From Candidatus Gastranaerophilales bacterium (GTDB lineage Bacteria; Cyanobacteriota; Vampirovibrionia; Gastranaerophilales; Gastranaerophilaceae), in NCBI GenBank assembly GCA_944323725.1, contig CALUTP010000031.1, forward strand, positions 1-55,848: a stretch of DNA of 55,848 nucleotides, in the 5' to 3' direction. The notes beneath the pieces are model-generated. The model searched no databases and had not been told where the DNA came from. It saw only the letters and a list, made by a program, of their open reading frames with translations. Both the position numbers and the translations under genes were made by a program. Below, one piece after another: positions 24,880 through 33,444 of this stretch (its first letter is position 1; each line of letters starts with the position of its first letter).

Positions 24880-25745
24880 TGAATGTAACCCTCAATAAGA
24901 ATAATTTTAATAATTTAAATCAATATAGAAATTATAATACCAAACAAACAAATTCCCCAAGTTTTAGTGGTGGAAAATTTTCTGCAATATTAAATACTAC
25001 AGATAAAAAAATTGGCAGAATTCTTTTTGAAGTAGGTAAAGAGGAAAGCACTGTAGTTACTCCAGTTGTTGAAAAATCAAAATTTTTAAAACGAGTCAAA
25101 AAATATATTAATAAAAAATATGATGGTTTTACAGACTGGATTGCTGAGCATTTTACAAAACCTGTATTTGACAATAAATATGTTGATAAATTTGCAGATA
25201 AAGTAAAAGGGAGTAATAATCTATTTAAGCATTTTATGGCTGTAGGGTCTTTAATTACAAGTGGTATGTACATGGAAAAGACTCTAACTAATAAAAACCT
25301 TGACAGTGATAGAAAAAGAACATTAGCAGTAAATCAAGGATTGACTTTTTTAGTATCAACTGCCGGTGCTTATTATCTTGATAATAAGTTAAATAATTTA
25401 TGGGATAAAGTTACAGTAAAATATGCAGGTGCAAAATTTAATGATGAAACATTTGCAAAAACATTTATTGATACAAATAAACAAAATAAAAAAGCCGGTA
25501 AATCATTATTGAAAGCAAAAGATTATATTGATTCTAATATATCCAAGTATTTGACAGAGGCTAATGATATTAAAAATTTCAAGAGTCAGATAAAAGGTAT
25601 GGGTGTATTGAAATCAATGTTGGTGTTTGCACTTGTTTATCGTTACATTGTACCGGTTGCAGTTACTCCATTTGCTAACAAAATAGGTGATGCAATTATA
25701 GCTAAAAAGAAAGCAAGAAGGGCTGCAGAAAATAATTTAAAATAG
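24879..25745 (+). CDS. Lineage-specific membrane protein, FSGG motif, coupled to the previous gene
   Basis: 288 residues. Asn-rich N-terminus, then SPSFSGGKFSAIL (near 28-40), the same motif as its upstream partner. Basic helical region (FLKRVKKYINKKYDGFTDWI), two weak hydrophobic segments near 115-165 (FKHFMAVGSLITSGMYM; LTFLVSTAGAYYL) and a C-terminal span (GVLKSMLVFALVYRYIVPVA) before a basic end. The C-terminal span resembles that of the 24001 gene, suggesting distant paralogy. GGAGGG precedes the ATG. Confidence 0.8.
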   Translation: MNVTLNKNNFNNLNQYRNYNTKQTNSPSFSGGKFSAILNTTDKKIGRILFEVGKEESTVVTPVVEKSKFLKRVKKYINKKYDGFTDWIAEHFTKPVFDNKYVDKFADKVKGSNNLFKHFMAVGSLITSGMYMEKTLTNKNLDSDRKRTLAVNQGLTFLVSTAGAYYLDNKLNNLWDKVTVKYAGAKFNDETFAKTFIDTNKQNKKAGKSLLKAKDYIDSNISKYLTEANDIKNFKSQIKGMGVLKSMLVFALVYRYIVPVAVTPFANKIGDAIIAKKKARRAAENNLK

Positions 25746-25746
25746 C

Positions 25747-25770
25747 AAAAGCTCCTTTTTAGGAGCTTTT
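25747..25770 (+). terminator. Terminator of the two-gene membrane operon
   Basis: AAAAGCTCCT, TTTT, AGGAGCTTTT: 10-bp stem right after the stop. Confidence 0.85.
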
Positions 25771-25799
25771 CAAAATAATTACTATTACTTTATAAATCT

Positions 25800-25827
25800 T
25801 AATATCGTGTTACAAAATAGCAAAAAA
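25800..25827 (+). promoter_or_regulatory. Putative sigma-28-like promoter (weak first box)
   Basis: TAATATCG, 12 bases, GCAAAAAA then AATTTTTC, 33 bases before ATG 25853. The second box is almost identical to that at 23939; the first box is poor. Confidence 0.35.
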
Positions 25828-25852
25828 AATTTTTCAGAGATATTAAACCAGT

Positions 25853-26620
25853 ATGAGAATTACACCATTAATGCCAAATTTATACATAAATCCTCCTAAA
25901 GCTCCTACATTCCAAAGTATAATTAGGGATGTAAGGGATTCTAATGGTAATATTAAAAACAGTAATAGTACTTGTTTTTATAGTAAAGATATAGACTGGA
26001 AGAATTTTTCAGATTACTTATTTAGAAAATATCAGAAAAATGATAAGGTAAATGTTTTCAGCTTTGGATGTTCAGATGGATCTGAGCCTATGTCTCTTGC
26101 TATTTTGCTTGATACCCATAATAGATATGAGGCTAGAAAATTTTTCCCTATTATTGCAAAAGATAATGATGAATTTATTTTAAATAGGCTAAGATCAAGT
26201 AATGTAAGAGCATATTTTAGTGATATAGATAAAATTGTTGAATTTTCAGATAATCATTTAGGCCGATATTTTATTATAAAGCCTCAGTTGCCAGAGAATG
26301 AATCTATGATTATTCATCCTACATATGAGTTAAACAATCGGATACGCTATATTAATTCAGATGTCCGCAAATCTGTTAATGCGTTGCCATCAAAAGATAC
26401 TGTGCTTATGATAAGAAATATTGTACCTTATCTTGGTAATGAAGCTAAGCAAGAAGAGTTTATAAATACTGTTACTTCAAAATTAAAAGAAAATTGCGTT
26501 GTAGTAATTGGAGATTTGGAAGAGGATCTTGGTATAGGTCAAAAATTAGAAGATGCCGGATTTGTTCCGACAGAAATTGACCATGTATATGAAACAAAGA
26601 GCCTTTCAGGTCAAGTTTAG
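25853..26620 (+). CDS. CheR-like SAM-dependent methyltransferase
   Basis: 255 residues. NVFSFGCSDGSEPMSLAILL (near 63-83) matches the SAM-binding motif of CheR-type methyltransferases (typically GCSTGEEPYSLA), and VLMIRNIVPYLGNEAKQEEF matches the CheR CRNVLIYF region. The N-terminal PKAPTFQSIIRD carries the recurring x-F-Q-S motif instead of a CheR N-terminal helical domain. No chemoreceptor or che gene is near, so the substrate is unknown and need not be a chemoreceptor. A weak ribosome site and its own promoter-like element precede it. Confidence 0.75.
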   Translation: MRITPLMPNLYINPPKAPTFQSIIRDVRDSNGNIKNSNSTCFYSKDIDWKNFSDYLFRKYQKNDKVNVFSFGCSDGSEPMSLAILLDTHNRYEARKFFPIIAKDNDEFILNRLRSSNVRAYFSDIDKIVEFSDNHLGRYFIIKPQLPENESMIIHPTYELNNRIRYINSDVRKSVNALPSKDTVLMIRNIVPYLGNEAKQEEFINTVTSKLKENCVVVIGDLEEDLGIGQKLEDAGFVPTEIDHVYETKSLSGQV

Positions 26621-26671
26621 TTAGCTTGCTAAAAAAACACATTTGTAGTATATTCATAGCAGGGGTAAGAA

Positions 26672-27670
26672 GTGGATAATAAAGATTCGTTGGATTTGGA
26701 AGCTATAGCTAATAAATGCAATTTATACATGGGGAGTAATGAATCTGTTGTTCCTGATGAAGTTATATGTAAGATAAATGCTCTAGATGAAATATATGAA
26801 AGAGATAATCTTGTTAAAATTTATAATTATTTCCTTTCTGTTTCAAAATCCCCTGATATATTAATGGCTGTTATTAGATGTGAGGATAGATTTCGAGATA
26901 AATCTTCTCTTAGTCCTCTTTTAGATATTCTTTTGTGGAAAATAGAGGATGATAATTTAGACAAAGAAAAATTTGTAAATGTAAGAGTTATGTGTGCAAA
27001 AGCCATTGCTAATATAAAAGATACTTCTGCGGTTACTCCTTTATTATATTGTCTAAATAATAAAGATGAAAATTATAAAGTACGTTTTGCATGTGCAGAT
27101 GCATTAGGCAGAATTGGAGATAGGTATGCAGTAGCGCCATTGATAGAGGTTATGAAGGATGAAGACGAGCGATCTGTTTATTTAAGGGAATCCGCAGCAT
27201 CAGCTTTAGGTATGATAGGCGATATGCGAGCTTTGGAGCCTCTTGTTAGTATTTTAGAGACTAAGCAGGGGATTATGGATAAGTTTACTTTTTTGAAAGA
27301 AAGAGTAATTGAGGCTTTAGGAAAGTTGCGTTTTGATCGCAATGATCGAGTATTTAATGCATTAAAGGCTTCTTTGATGGATGAGTCAGCTCAAATCAGG
27401 ATTAATGCAATAGAGGCTCTTATGGAAAGTGATAATCCTGATGCTTATGATGTTATAAAAGGATGTTTAGCAGATAATGATGATGATGTTAAGAAAAATG
27501 CTCTCATTGCTCTATATAATATGGTGGGAAGACGTATTCTTGATGAAGTAATAAAACAGCCTGAATATAGTGATTTTTTAAAAGTCGAGGCTGTTTCAAT
27601 GATAGATGAGTATGAAATTGATGAAGATGATGAGATAGTTGGTCATATTCGAGAGGATTCAGATGAATAG
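26672..27670 (+). CDS. HEAT-repeat protein (PBS-lyase-like)
   Basis: 332 residues, cytosolic. Regular HEAT units, for example SAVTPLLYCLNNKDENYKVR (110-130), FACADALGRIGDRYAVAPLI (131-150), ESAASALGMIGDMRALEPLV and INAIEALMESDNPDAYDVIK. These repeats occur in phycobilin lyases and in many scaffolds; without bilin genes a scaffold role is more likely. The C-terminus is acidic. Starts at GTG 26672 after AGGGG. It overlaps the start of queC by eight bases. Confidence 0.85.
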   Translation: MDNKDSLDLEAIANKCNLYMGSNESVVPDEVICKINALDEIYERDNLVKIYNYFLSVSKSPDILMAVIRCEDRFRDKSSLSPLLDILLWKIEDDNLDKEKFVNVRVMCAKAIANIKDTSAVTPLLYCLNNKDENYKVRFACADALGRIGDRYAVAPLIEVMKDEDERSVYLRESAASALGMIGDMRALEPLVSILETKQGIMDKFTFLKERVIEALGKLRFDRNDRVFNALKASLMDESAQIRINAIEALMESDNPDAYDVIKGCLADNDDDVKKNALIALYNMVGRRILDEVIKQPEYSDFLKVEAVSMIDEYEIDEDDEIVGHIREDSDE

Positions 27671-28328
27671 GTCTATAGTTTTATTATCTGGTGGATTAGA
27701 TTCTCTAGTTAGTCTAGGGTTAGTAAAAGAAAAATATAATGTAGATATGGCATTGACTTTTGATTATGGACAGAAATCTGCATTAGATGAAATTGATGCA
27801 TCAAAGAAAATTTCAAAACTTTATGGTTTAAAACATGTCATTATAGCGTTGGATTGGTTGAAAAATATTACTCATACTGCATTAGTGTCAAATGATGAGA
27901 TTCCTACTGGTAAAAAGCTTGAAAATTCGAAACAATCGGCTAAACTTGTCTGGGTACCTAATCGTAATGGTTTGTTTTTAAATATAGCAGCCAGTTTTGC
28001 TGAAGCAGAAAATTATACTCATATTATAATAGGTGCTAATAAAGAAGAAGGTATGACTTTCCCTGATAATACACAAGAATTTATTGACAGGATTAATAAT
28101 GAATTTGAATATTCAACACAAAATCATCCTAAGGTGTTGGCGCCCTTGATAAATTTTGACAAAAATGATATAGTTAGGTTGGCTCTGGAGCATGGGATTC
28201 CTCTTGAATATGTGAAAAGCTGTTATAAAGGTGGCGAGAGACATTGTGGTGAATGCGAATCATGTATCAGATTAAAAAATGCTCTTATTAATAACGGAGA
28301 TACTCGCTTTATAAAACTTCTTTTTTAA
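27663..28328 (+). CDS. queC: 7-cyano-7-deazaguanine synthase
   Basis: Makes preQ0 from CDG with ATP and ammonia (queuosine pathway). 221 residues. ATP-pyrophosphatase P-loop SGGLDS (9-14), DYGQKSALDE, and a zinc site formed by Cys in SCYKGGERHCGECESC near the C-terminus. Start at ATG 27663, inside the end of the HEAT gene. DUF366 follows after 14 bases; queD, queE and queF are not in the window. Confidence 0.96.
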   Translation: MNRSIVLLSGGLDSLVSLGLVKEKYNVDMALTFDYGQKSALDEIDASKKISKLYGLKHVIIALDWLKNITHTALVSNDEIPTGKKLENSKQSAKLVWVPNRNGLFLNIAASFAEAENYTHIIIGANKEEGMTFPDNTQEFIDRINNEFEYSTQNHPKVLAPLINFDKNDIVRLALEHGIPLEYVKSCYKGGERHCGECESCIRLKNALINNGDTRFIKLLF

Positions 28329-28342
28329 TATATAGTAAGGAT

Positions 28343-28897
28343 ATGAAAACAAAGTTAATACAACAGGAAATTAAATATGAGGGGTGGCAGTTGTCCCCGC
28401 ATTGGATTTATAAAAACTTTAAAATTCAAGGTGATGCTGCTGTTGCATTTATTGGTGAATGCGACGTTAAGCTTACTGAGATGGTGGATATTGAAGATGT
28501 TATTAATAATGAACCTATTTACAGTAAATTAATGCTTAGTTTTATTTCTGAGCAATTTAATATTGGTCTAGTAGAAGGTGTATTCAGGCAAAGACTATTA
28601 GTCTGTATAATTAAGGAAGCTCTTGAAAAACGGGGGTTTTTAGTCAGAAGAAATGGTGATGATTTATTTGTTGATGATAAAAAACTTACGGTTTCCATTG
28701 CTACAAAGTCAGTAAATTCAATTCTTATTCATACTGGGATTAATATTGATTCAAATGGTGCCCCGATAAAAGCTTGTGGGTTGAAAAACGATTTAGGAAT
28801 ATGTGATATTGAAGGATTTGCTAATGAAATTCTTGAAAGATATTCAGAGGAAATTGATGATATAATATTGGCAAGCACAAAAGTTAGAGGAGTATAA
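28343..28897 (+). CDS. DUF366 family protein
   Basis: 184 residues. EGWQLSPHWIYKNFKIQGDA, VAFIGECDVKLTEMVDIEDV and RRNGDDLFVDDKKLTVSIAT correspond to the conserved blocks of DUF366, a family often encoded next to preQ0/queuosine genes in archaea and bacteria and without an assigned reaction. Its place right after queC supports a role in 7-deazaguanine metabolism. Tight spacing to both neighbours indicates one operon from 26672 to at least 29626. Confidence 0.8.
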   Translation: MKTKLIQQEIKYEGWQLSPHWIYKNFKIQGDAAVAFIGECDVKLTEMVDIEDVINNEPIYSKLMLSFISEQFNIGLVEGVFRQRLLVCIIKEALEKRGFLVRRNGDDLFVDDKKLTVSIATKSVNSILIHTGINIDSNGAPIKACGLKNDLGICDIEGFANEILERYSEEIDDIILASTKVRGV

Positions 28898-28900
28898 TAA

Positions 28901-29626
28901 ATGATAGATAATGAGCCAAAGCAAAGTGCGCATATAAGTTATCGTGATTATAAAAAACTTGTTAATAGAAATCCAAGACAAAGCTTGATTTTATTTGTAT
29001 CAGTATTTTTTACATTGCTTTTAGTTTTTCTAGGTTTTGCTAAATTAATGTCTCCGGATGTTGATATTACACTAGGGGATGAGGAAGTAGCATTGGAGGA
29101 AGATTCTGGTGTAAGAGCTGGAGTTGATCATAGACTTAAAGAAATTCAAATGGAAGATAATTATGATGCTATAGGAAATGAAGACTTAGCGGTAGAGGAT
29201 GACGGAAAAGTTGTAATTCCAAAAACCAAAGATGATAATACTGAGTTAAATCAAACTATACAAGAAGATGAGTCAATTAATTTAGAGCCACAAAATTCTG
29301 TTTCTAAACAGGAGGCGACTCCTTCAGCAGGAGCCCCTGTGCCGCAATCTCATTCAGCACAAGTTAGCGCCCCAACTCCTCAATCTTCTGTTCAGGTAAT
29401 TAATGCAAGAGTAGTTGTAGGATTTTATTCAACACCTGAGCAGGCAGAAGTCGCAAAAGGAATATTACAGGATGCAGGGTTAGGTGTTGCCCCGTTTATA
29501 AGAAAAATGGGCAGTGGGTATACGCTTCAGGTCGGTTCATATAATTCTAAAGAAAAGGCTATGAATATAGCTAATGAATTGTTAATAAAAAATTATCCTG
29601 CAAGAGTTATAGTAGAACAGAAATAG
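28901..29626 (+). CDS. Membrane-anchored SPOR-domain protein
   Basis: 241 residues: cytosolic N-terminus (~30), one membrane span (SLILFVSVFFTLLLVFLGFA, near 28-48), an acidic, Pro/Gln-rich periplasmic linker, and a C-terminal SPOR domain (about 165-241: VVVGFYSTPEQAEVAKGILQ; GYTLQVGSYNSKEKAMNIAN). SPOR domains bind denuded glycan at the division septum, so it is probably a divisome protein. GGAG precedes the ATG. Confidence 0.92.
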   Translation: MIDNEPKQSAHISYRDYKKLVNRNPRQSLILFVSVFFTLLLVFLGFAKLMSPDVDITLGDEEVALEEDSGVRAGVDHRLKEIQMEDNYDAIGNEDLAVEDDGKVVIPKTKDDNTELNQTIQEDESINLEPQNSVSKQEATPSAGAPVPQSHSAQVSAPTPQSSVQVINARVVVGFYSTPEQAEVAKGILQDAGLGVAPFIRKMGSGYTLQVGSYNSKEKAMNIANELLIKNYPARVIVEQK

Positions 29627-29680
29627 TATTTGCGTGTGATTTCCGTTTGTGCTAAGCTTTATATACGATAAGGAGAAGCT

Positions 29681-31123
29681 ATGGAAAGTTTAAGAGATAA
29701 ATATGAAGTTGTAATTGGTCTGGAAGTGCATGCCCAATTGAAAACCAAATCAAAGATATTTGCCCCAGATGGTACAGAGTTTGGTAAAGAACCTAATTCT
29801 GAGACTAGTCCTATTACTCTTGGAATGCCTGGAGTTTTACCAGTATTAAATAAAGAAGTTGTTAATATGGGGATACTGACTGGGCTTGCATTAAATTGTG
29901 AAATTCCAGCAAGATGCAAATTTGATAGAAAACAGTATTTTTACCCAGATTTACCAAAAGGTTATCAGATTTCACAGTATGATGAGCCTATTTGTGTAAA
30001 TGGACATATAGATATAAAAGGTAAGAGAATTGGTATTACAAGAGCTCATTTAGAAGAAGATGCAGGTAAACTTGTTCATGCTGGAGCAGCTGGGCTCGCA
30101 GGCTCAAGTTATTCTCTTGTTGATTTAAATAGAGCAGGAACTCCTCTTTTGGAAATTGTATCTGAGCCGGATATGAGAAGTTCTGATGAAGCTAGAGCTT
30201 ACATGGAAGAATTAAGAAATATTGTAAGATACATAGGCGTTTGTGATGGTAACCTAGAAGAAGGCTCAATGAGATGTGATGCTAATATTTCTATTATGCC
30301 AAAAGGTTCAAAAGAATTCGGTACTCGCGCTGAAATTAAAAACGTAAATAGTTTTTCAGCACTTCAAAGAGCTATTGAGTATGAAATCGATAGACAAATT
30401 GAAATTGTCGAAGATGGAGGGAAAGTCGTTCAAGAAACAAGATTGTGGGATGATAATGCTCGAGAAACTCGTTCTATGAGAGGTAAAGAGGATGCCCATG
30501 ATTACAGATATTTCCCAGAACCCGATTTGATGCCTTTAGAAATATCACGAGAATGGGTTCAAGAAATTAAAGATAAAATGCCGGAACTTCCTGAGCAAAA
30601 ACGCCAGAGATATATGGGGTTGGGCTTGAGTGAATATGATGCCAGTGTAATAGTAGAACAAATGAGCTTAGCTTTATTCTTTGATAAAGTTCTTGAGCTT
30701 GGTGCTAATCCAAAAATTGCAGTTAATTTTATTATGGGTGAAATAGCTGCTTATTTGAAAAATGAAAAGCTTGATATTTCAGAAACTAAACTTGTACCAG
30801 AAAATCTCGTTGAATTGATTGCTTTGATTGAGAAAAATACAATTTCAAATAATATTGGTAAACAAATCATTATCGATATGATGAAAGATGGAATAAAAGC
30901 CTCTGAAATTGTTGAAAAACGCGGATTAAGCCAAATTTCTGATGAAGGTGCAATTAAAGAAATTTGTAAAAAGGTAGCTGAGGCTAATCCTGAACAGGTA
31001 GAAAAATATCGAGGCGGTAAAGTCCAGTTATTAGGATTCTTTGTAGGTCAGGTTATGAAAGAAACCAAGGGGCGTGCTAATCCAAAAGCTGTTAACGATT
31101 TGATGAAAGAAATTTTAGGATAA
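29681..31123 (+). CDS. gatB: Asp/Glu-tRNA(Asn/Gln) amidotransferase subunit B
   Basis: Kinase/transamidase subunit of GatCAB, which makes Gln-tRNA and Asn-tRNA from mischarged precursors. 480 residues. VIGLEVHAQLKTKSKIF at the N-terminus, RKQYFYPDLPKGYQISQYDE and HLEEDAGKLVH are family hallmarks; the C-terminal GatB/YqeY tail covers ~330-480 (ANPKAVNDLMKEIL end). AAGGAG precedes the ATG. gatA and gatC are not adjacent. Confidence 0.97.
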   Translation: MESLRDKYEVVIGLEVHAQLKTKSKIFAPDGTEFGKEPNSETSPITLGMPGVLPVLNKEVVNMGILTGLALNCEIPARCKFDRKQYFYPDLPKGYQISQYDEPICVNGHIDIKGKRIGITRAHLEEDAGKLVHAGAAGLAGSSYSLVDLNRAGTPLLEIVSEPDMRSSDEARAYMEELRNIVRYIGVCDGNLEEGSMRCDANISIMPKGSKEFGTRAEIKNVNSFSALQRAIEYEIDRQIEIVEDGGKVVQETRLWDDNARETRSMRGKEDAHDYRYFPEPDLMPLEISREWVQEIKDKMPELPEQKRQRYMGLGLSEYDASVIVEQMSLALFFDKVLELGANPKIAVNFIMGEIAAYLKNEKLDISETKLVPENLVELIALIEKNTISNNIGKQIIIDMMKDGIKASEIVEKRGLSQISDEGAIKEICKKVAEANPEQVEKYRGGKVQLLGFFVGQVMKETKGRANPKAVNDLMKEILG

Positions 31124-31142
31124 GAGCAGTTTAATACTGCTC
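31124..31142 (+). terminator. Hairpin after gatB
   Basis: AGAGCAGT/ACTGCTCT-type stem directly after the stop codon; a weak T-rich tail (ACCTTTT), so probably a weak terminator. Confidence 0.5.
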
Positions 31143-31171
31143 TACCTTTTATAAAGGTGTTCAAGAGATAT

Positions 31172-32230
31172 ATGTTTTTAAAAGAAAAATTAAAATCAAG
31201 TATGGAAAATGAGATTTTTGAACAGGCGTCAGTTCTTGATAATCTGTTTAGAACTCATGTCAATGATAACAATTATATTTTATTTGACATCCCGACAGAT
31301 ATTTCGAAGATTATTATTGTCGCAAGTGGTTCATCTTATCACTGTGCCAGGTATGCAGCTGATTTGTTCGGAAATGTTGCCGGCATGGAGGCTCGTGCTA
31401 TTTATTCAAGTGAATTTCTTTTAAAATCAGCAGTACCTCATGATAGAGATATTTTATATGTTTTTATAACTCAGTCAGGTGAGACTTCTGATACAAATTC
31501 AGCTTTAAAAAAGGCTAAAGAATTTGGGATGAGAACTCTTTGTATTACTAATAAGAAAGATTCTACAATCTGGCAGGCTTCTGATTTTAAAATTGATTGT
31601 TGTGCTGGTGAAGAAAAGAGTATTGCTGCGACTAAATCACTTACAACTCAGATGTTATGCTGTACTTTACTGGTTTTAAAATATGCTGCTCACAAAGGTA
31701 TTGATATTGAGGCTTATTTAAATGATTTAAAATCGCTTTATGATAACGTAAAAATTGCATATTCTTTACATAATGAAATTAAGACTATTGCAAAGTTTCT
31801 TGCAAAGTATAAAAACATTGTCATTACTGCAGATGGGATTTCTTATGCCATAGCAAAGGAAGCTTCATTAAAAATTAAAGAAACATCTTATATAAATGTT
31901 TATTCAAATATTCTAGGTGAATTTATGCATGGTCATGTTGCAATATTAAATAATAAACCAGCCATGATACATATTTCTCTTGACCAATTGAGTTATACAG
32001 CTATTAAAAATTTGAATAAAATTGAAGAGGATTACAAAGCTCCGCTATGTATAATAGGATGTTCAAACGAAAAAGTTAATCCTAAATTTAATATAGATAT
32101 AAACTGTGAAAGTCAAATGGTAAAATCTTTTGCTATAGTTGTCATCATTCAACTACTTGCATTGGAAATCGCTCAGTGTTTGCATAGAAATGTAGATAAG
32201 CCTCATGGGTTGCATAAGGTCGTAAAATAA
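31172..32230 (+). CDS. SIS-domain sugar-phosphate isomerase-like protein (GlmS C-terminal-like)
   Basis: 352 residues from ATG 31172 (AAGAG upstream; a GTG at 31157 is less likely). Two SIS domains resemble the isomerase half of GlmS: MENEIFEQ, then VASGSSYHCARYAADLF, ITQSGETSDTNSALKKA, EKSIAATKSLTTQML, and in the second domain EASLKIKETSYINVYSNILG with GEFMHGHVA. The glutaminase (N-terminal nucleophile) domain is absent. It is therefore an ammonia-independent amino-sugar isomerase/deaminase or an AgaS/FrlB-type enzyme; the substrate is not clear. Confidence 0.8.
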   Translation: MFLKEKLKSSMENEIFEQASVLDNLFRTHVNDNNYILFDIPTDISKIIIVASGSSYHCARYAADLFGNVAGMEARAIYSSEFLLKSAVPHDRDILYVFITQSGETSDTNSALKKAKEFGMRTLCITNKKDSTIWQASDFKIDCCAGEEKSIAATKSLTTQMLCCTLLVLKYAAHKGIDIEAYLNDLKSLYDNVKIAYSLHNEIKTIAKFLAKYKNIVITADGISYAIAKEASLKIKETSYINVYSNILGEFMHGHVAILNNKPAMIHISLDQLSYTAIKNLNKIEEDYKAPLCIIGCSNEKVNPKFNIDINCESQMVKSFAIVVIIQLLALEIAQCLHRNVDKPHGLHKVVK

Positions 32231-32233
32231 TTT

Positions 32234-32551
32234 TTATATTTTGCCAAGACTTTTGAGAAATTTATAAGTTATAATCGTGGTATCTTTGTCTTTTTTTAGT
32301 TTATCAATAATACATTCTAATATTTTATCATAATCATTCAAATGCGAGAACTGAAATAGTTCTGCTATTTCAACATTAAGAACCTTACTAAGTTTTACAA
32401 TATTCTCTGGCTTTGGAAAAGATAAGCCGTTTTCTATACGTGAATAGTTTTCGGGTTGTATGCCAATACCCTCTGCTATTCTTTCTTGTGTGAGATTTTT
32501 GTTGAGTCTTATTTCTCTTAGTCTTTTTCCAAATTGAGCCTTTATATCCAT
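32234..32551 (-). CDS. XRE-family HTH regulator
   Basis: 105 residues. FGKRLREIRLNKNLTQERIA and IGIQPENYSRIENGLSFPKP form the classic HTH_3 fold (residues 7-62); a short helical C-terminal region may dimerise. Divergent from the intact pilin-like gene at 32685, with a 133-base shared region holding direct TGATGT repeats, so it may control that gene as well as itself. Confidence 0.9.
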   Translation of the reverse strand: MDIKAQFGKRLREIRLNKNLTQERIAEGIGIQPENYSRIENGLSFPKPENIVKLSKVLNVEIAELFQFSHLNDYDKILECIIDKLKKDKDTTIITYKFLKSLGKI

Positions 32552-32608
32552 TTTTTTATTAAACCTTTATTATGTTTAGAAATTAAGAATGTCGTATATT
32601 ATGTAAGC

Positions 32609-32670
32609 TGATGTGTTGCATTAAGTATATTGATGTGATACAATAAAAATATATAAATTAATTGATGTAT
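32609..32670. promoter_or_regulatory. Direct TGATGT repeats between the XRE gene and the pilin-like gene
   Basis: TGATGTGTTGCAT (32609), TGATGTGATACAAT (32631) and TGATGTAT (32663) share TGATGT and sit around the pilin promoter. Spacings are 22 and 32 bases, about two and three helical turns. They are plausible operator sites for the divergent XRE protein. Confidence 0.45.
32630..32657 (+). promoter_or_regulatory. Probable sigma-70 promoter of the intact pilin-like gene
   Basis: TTGATG (32630-32635), 16-base spacer, TATAAA (32652-32657); the -35 lies inside one of the TGATGT repeats. Confidence 0.55.
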
Positions 32671-32684
32671 GAAAGGATATTTTT

Positions 32685-33371
32685 ATGAAAAAAGGCTTTA
32701 CACTTGCGGAAGTCCTTATTACACTTGGAATTGTCGGAATAGTTGCAGCAATGACTTTACCCTCAGTTATATCTAATTATAAAAAGAAAGAAGTCCCAAT
32801 ACAGTTAAAAAAATTCTATTCTGTTTTGCAAAATGCAATGTTACAATCAACTCTTGATAATGGAGCTATTGAATACTGGGAATTTCCTAGTCAACAGTCA
32901 AATTATGAAATGTTGAACAAGTTTACTAAAAAGTATCTATTTCCATATATTGTAGGGATAAAAGAATGTGATGATAATAGAAATAATGGGAATCAGAATT
33001 TTTGTAATAAAGTTCGGAATAATTTTTCAGAACAAACAGGAACTAGAGGATATGTACCTATTTATATAATGCCGAGCGGAGGTTGTTTTAAAGTTTCTAC
33101 TGGTGGGGCAGGTGACTGGGGGACAAATTTACATTTCCTTTATGATTATAATTGTTTAGGGAAACCAAACAAAATGGATATTGACATATTTGAATTTTTC
33201 TTTCAGTATGTAAAGGCTCAAAATAAAGTAAAGATGACCGTAGGTTTTAATACAGAAAATAAAAATAGAGTAGAACTTATGGAAATATGTAAACAACGAG
33301 TAGGTTCATGCGGTGCCTTAATTCAATACGATGGATGGGAAATAAAAGACGATTATCCATGGATAAGATAG
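32685..33371 (+). CDS. Type IV pilin-like protein (intact)
   Basis: 228 residues. MKKGFTLAEVLITLGIVGIV is a textbook class III prepilin signal (cleavage after G4, Glu at +5), followed by the hydrophobic helix to about residue 30. The globular part contains Cys pairs, CLGKPNKMDIDIFEF (a variant of the DVNG..PN..G.D.F motif) and ends DGWEIKDDYPWIR. AAAGGA precedes the ATG. Unlike the two broken relatives at 8528 and 10457 it has no homopolymer defect. Likely a minor pilin or pseudopilin exported by a type IV pilus/T2SS machine; no assembly gene lies in the window. Confidence 0.9.
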   Translation: MKKGFTLAEVLITLGIVGIVAAMTLPSVISNYKKKEVPIQLKKFYSVLQNAMLQSTLDNGAIEYWEFPSQQSNYEMLNKFTKKYLFPYIVGIKECDDNRNNGNQNFCNKVRNNFSEQTGTRGYVPIYIMPSGGCFKVSTGGAGDWGTNLHFLYDYNCLGKPNKMDIDIFEFFFQYVKAQNKVKMTVGFNTENKNRVELMEICKQRVGSCGALIQYDGWEIKDDYPWIR

Positions 33372-33391
33372 AAAAATTTATCTTATCCTTA
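33361..33391 (+). terminator. Hairpin overlapping the pilin-like gene's stop codon
   Basis: GGATAAGATA/TATCTTATCC with an 8-base loop. The first arm covers the last codons and stop. A short TT follows, so it is a weak or bidirectional terminator. Confidence 0.55.
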
Positions 33392-33444
33392 AAATGCTAA
33401 AATGAATTTAGCTTGATGTGTTTCCTAGTTTATATAAAAACTTC

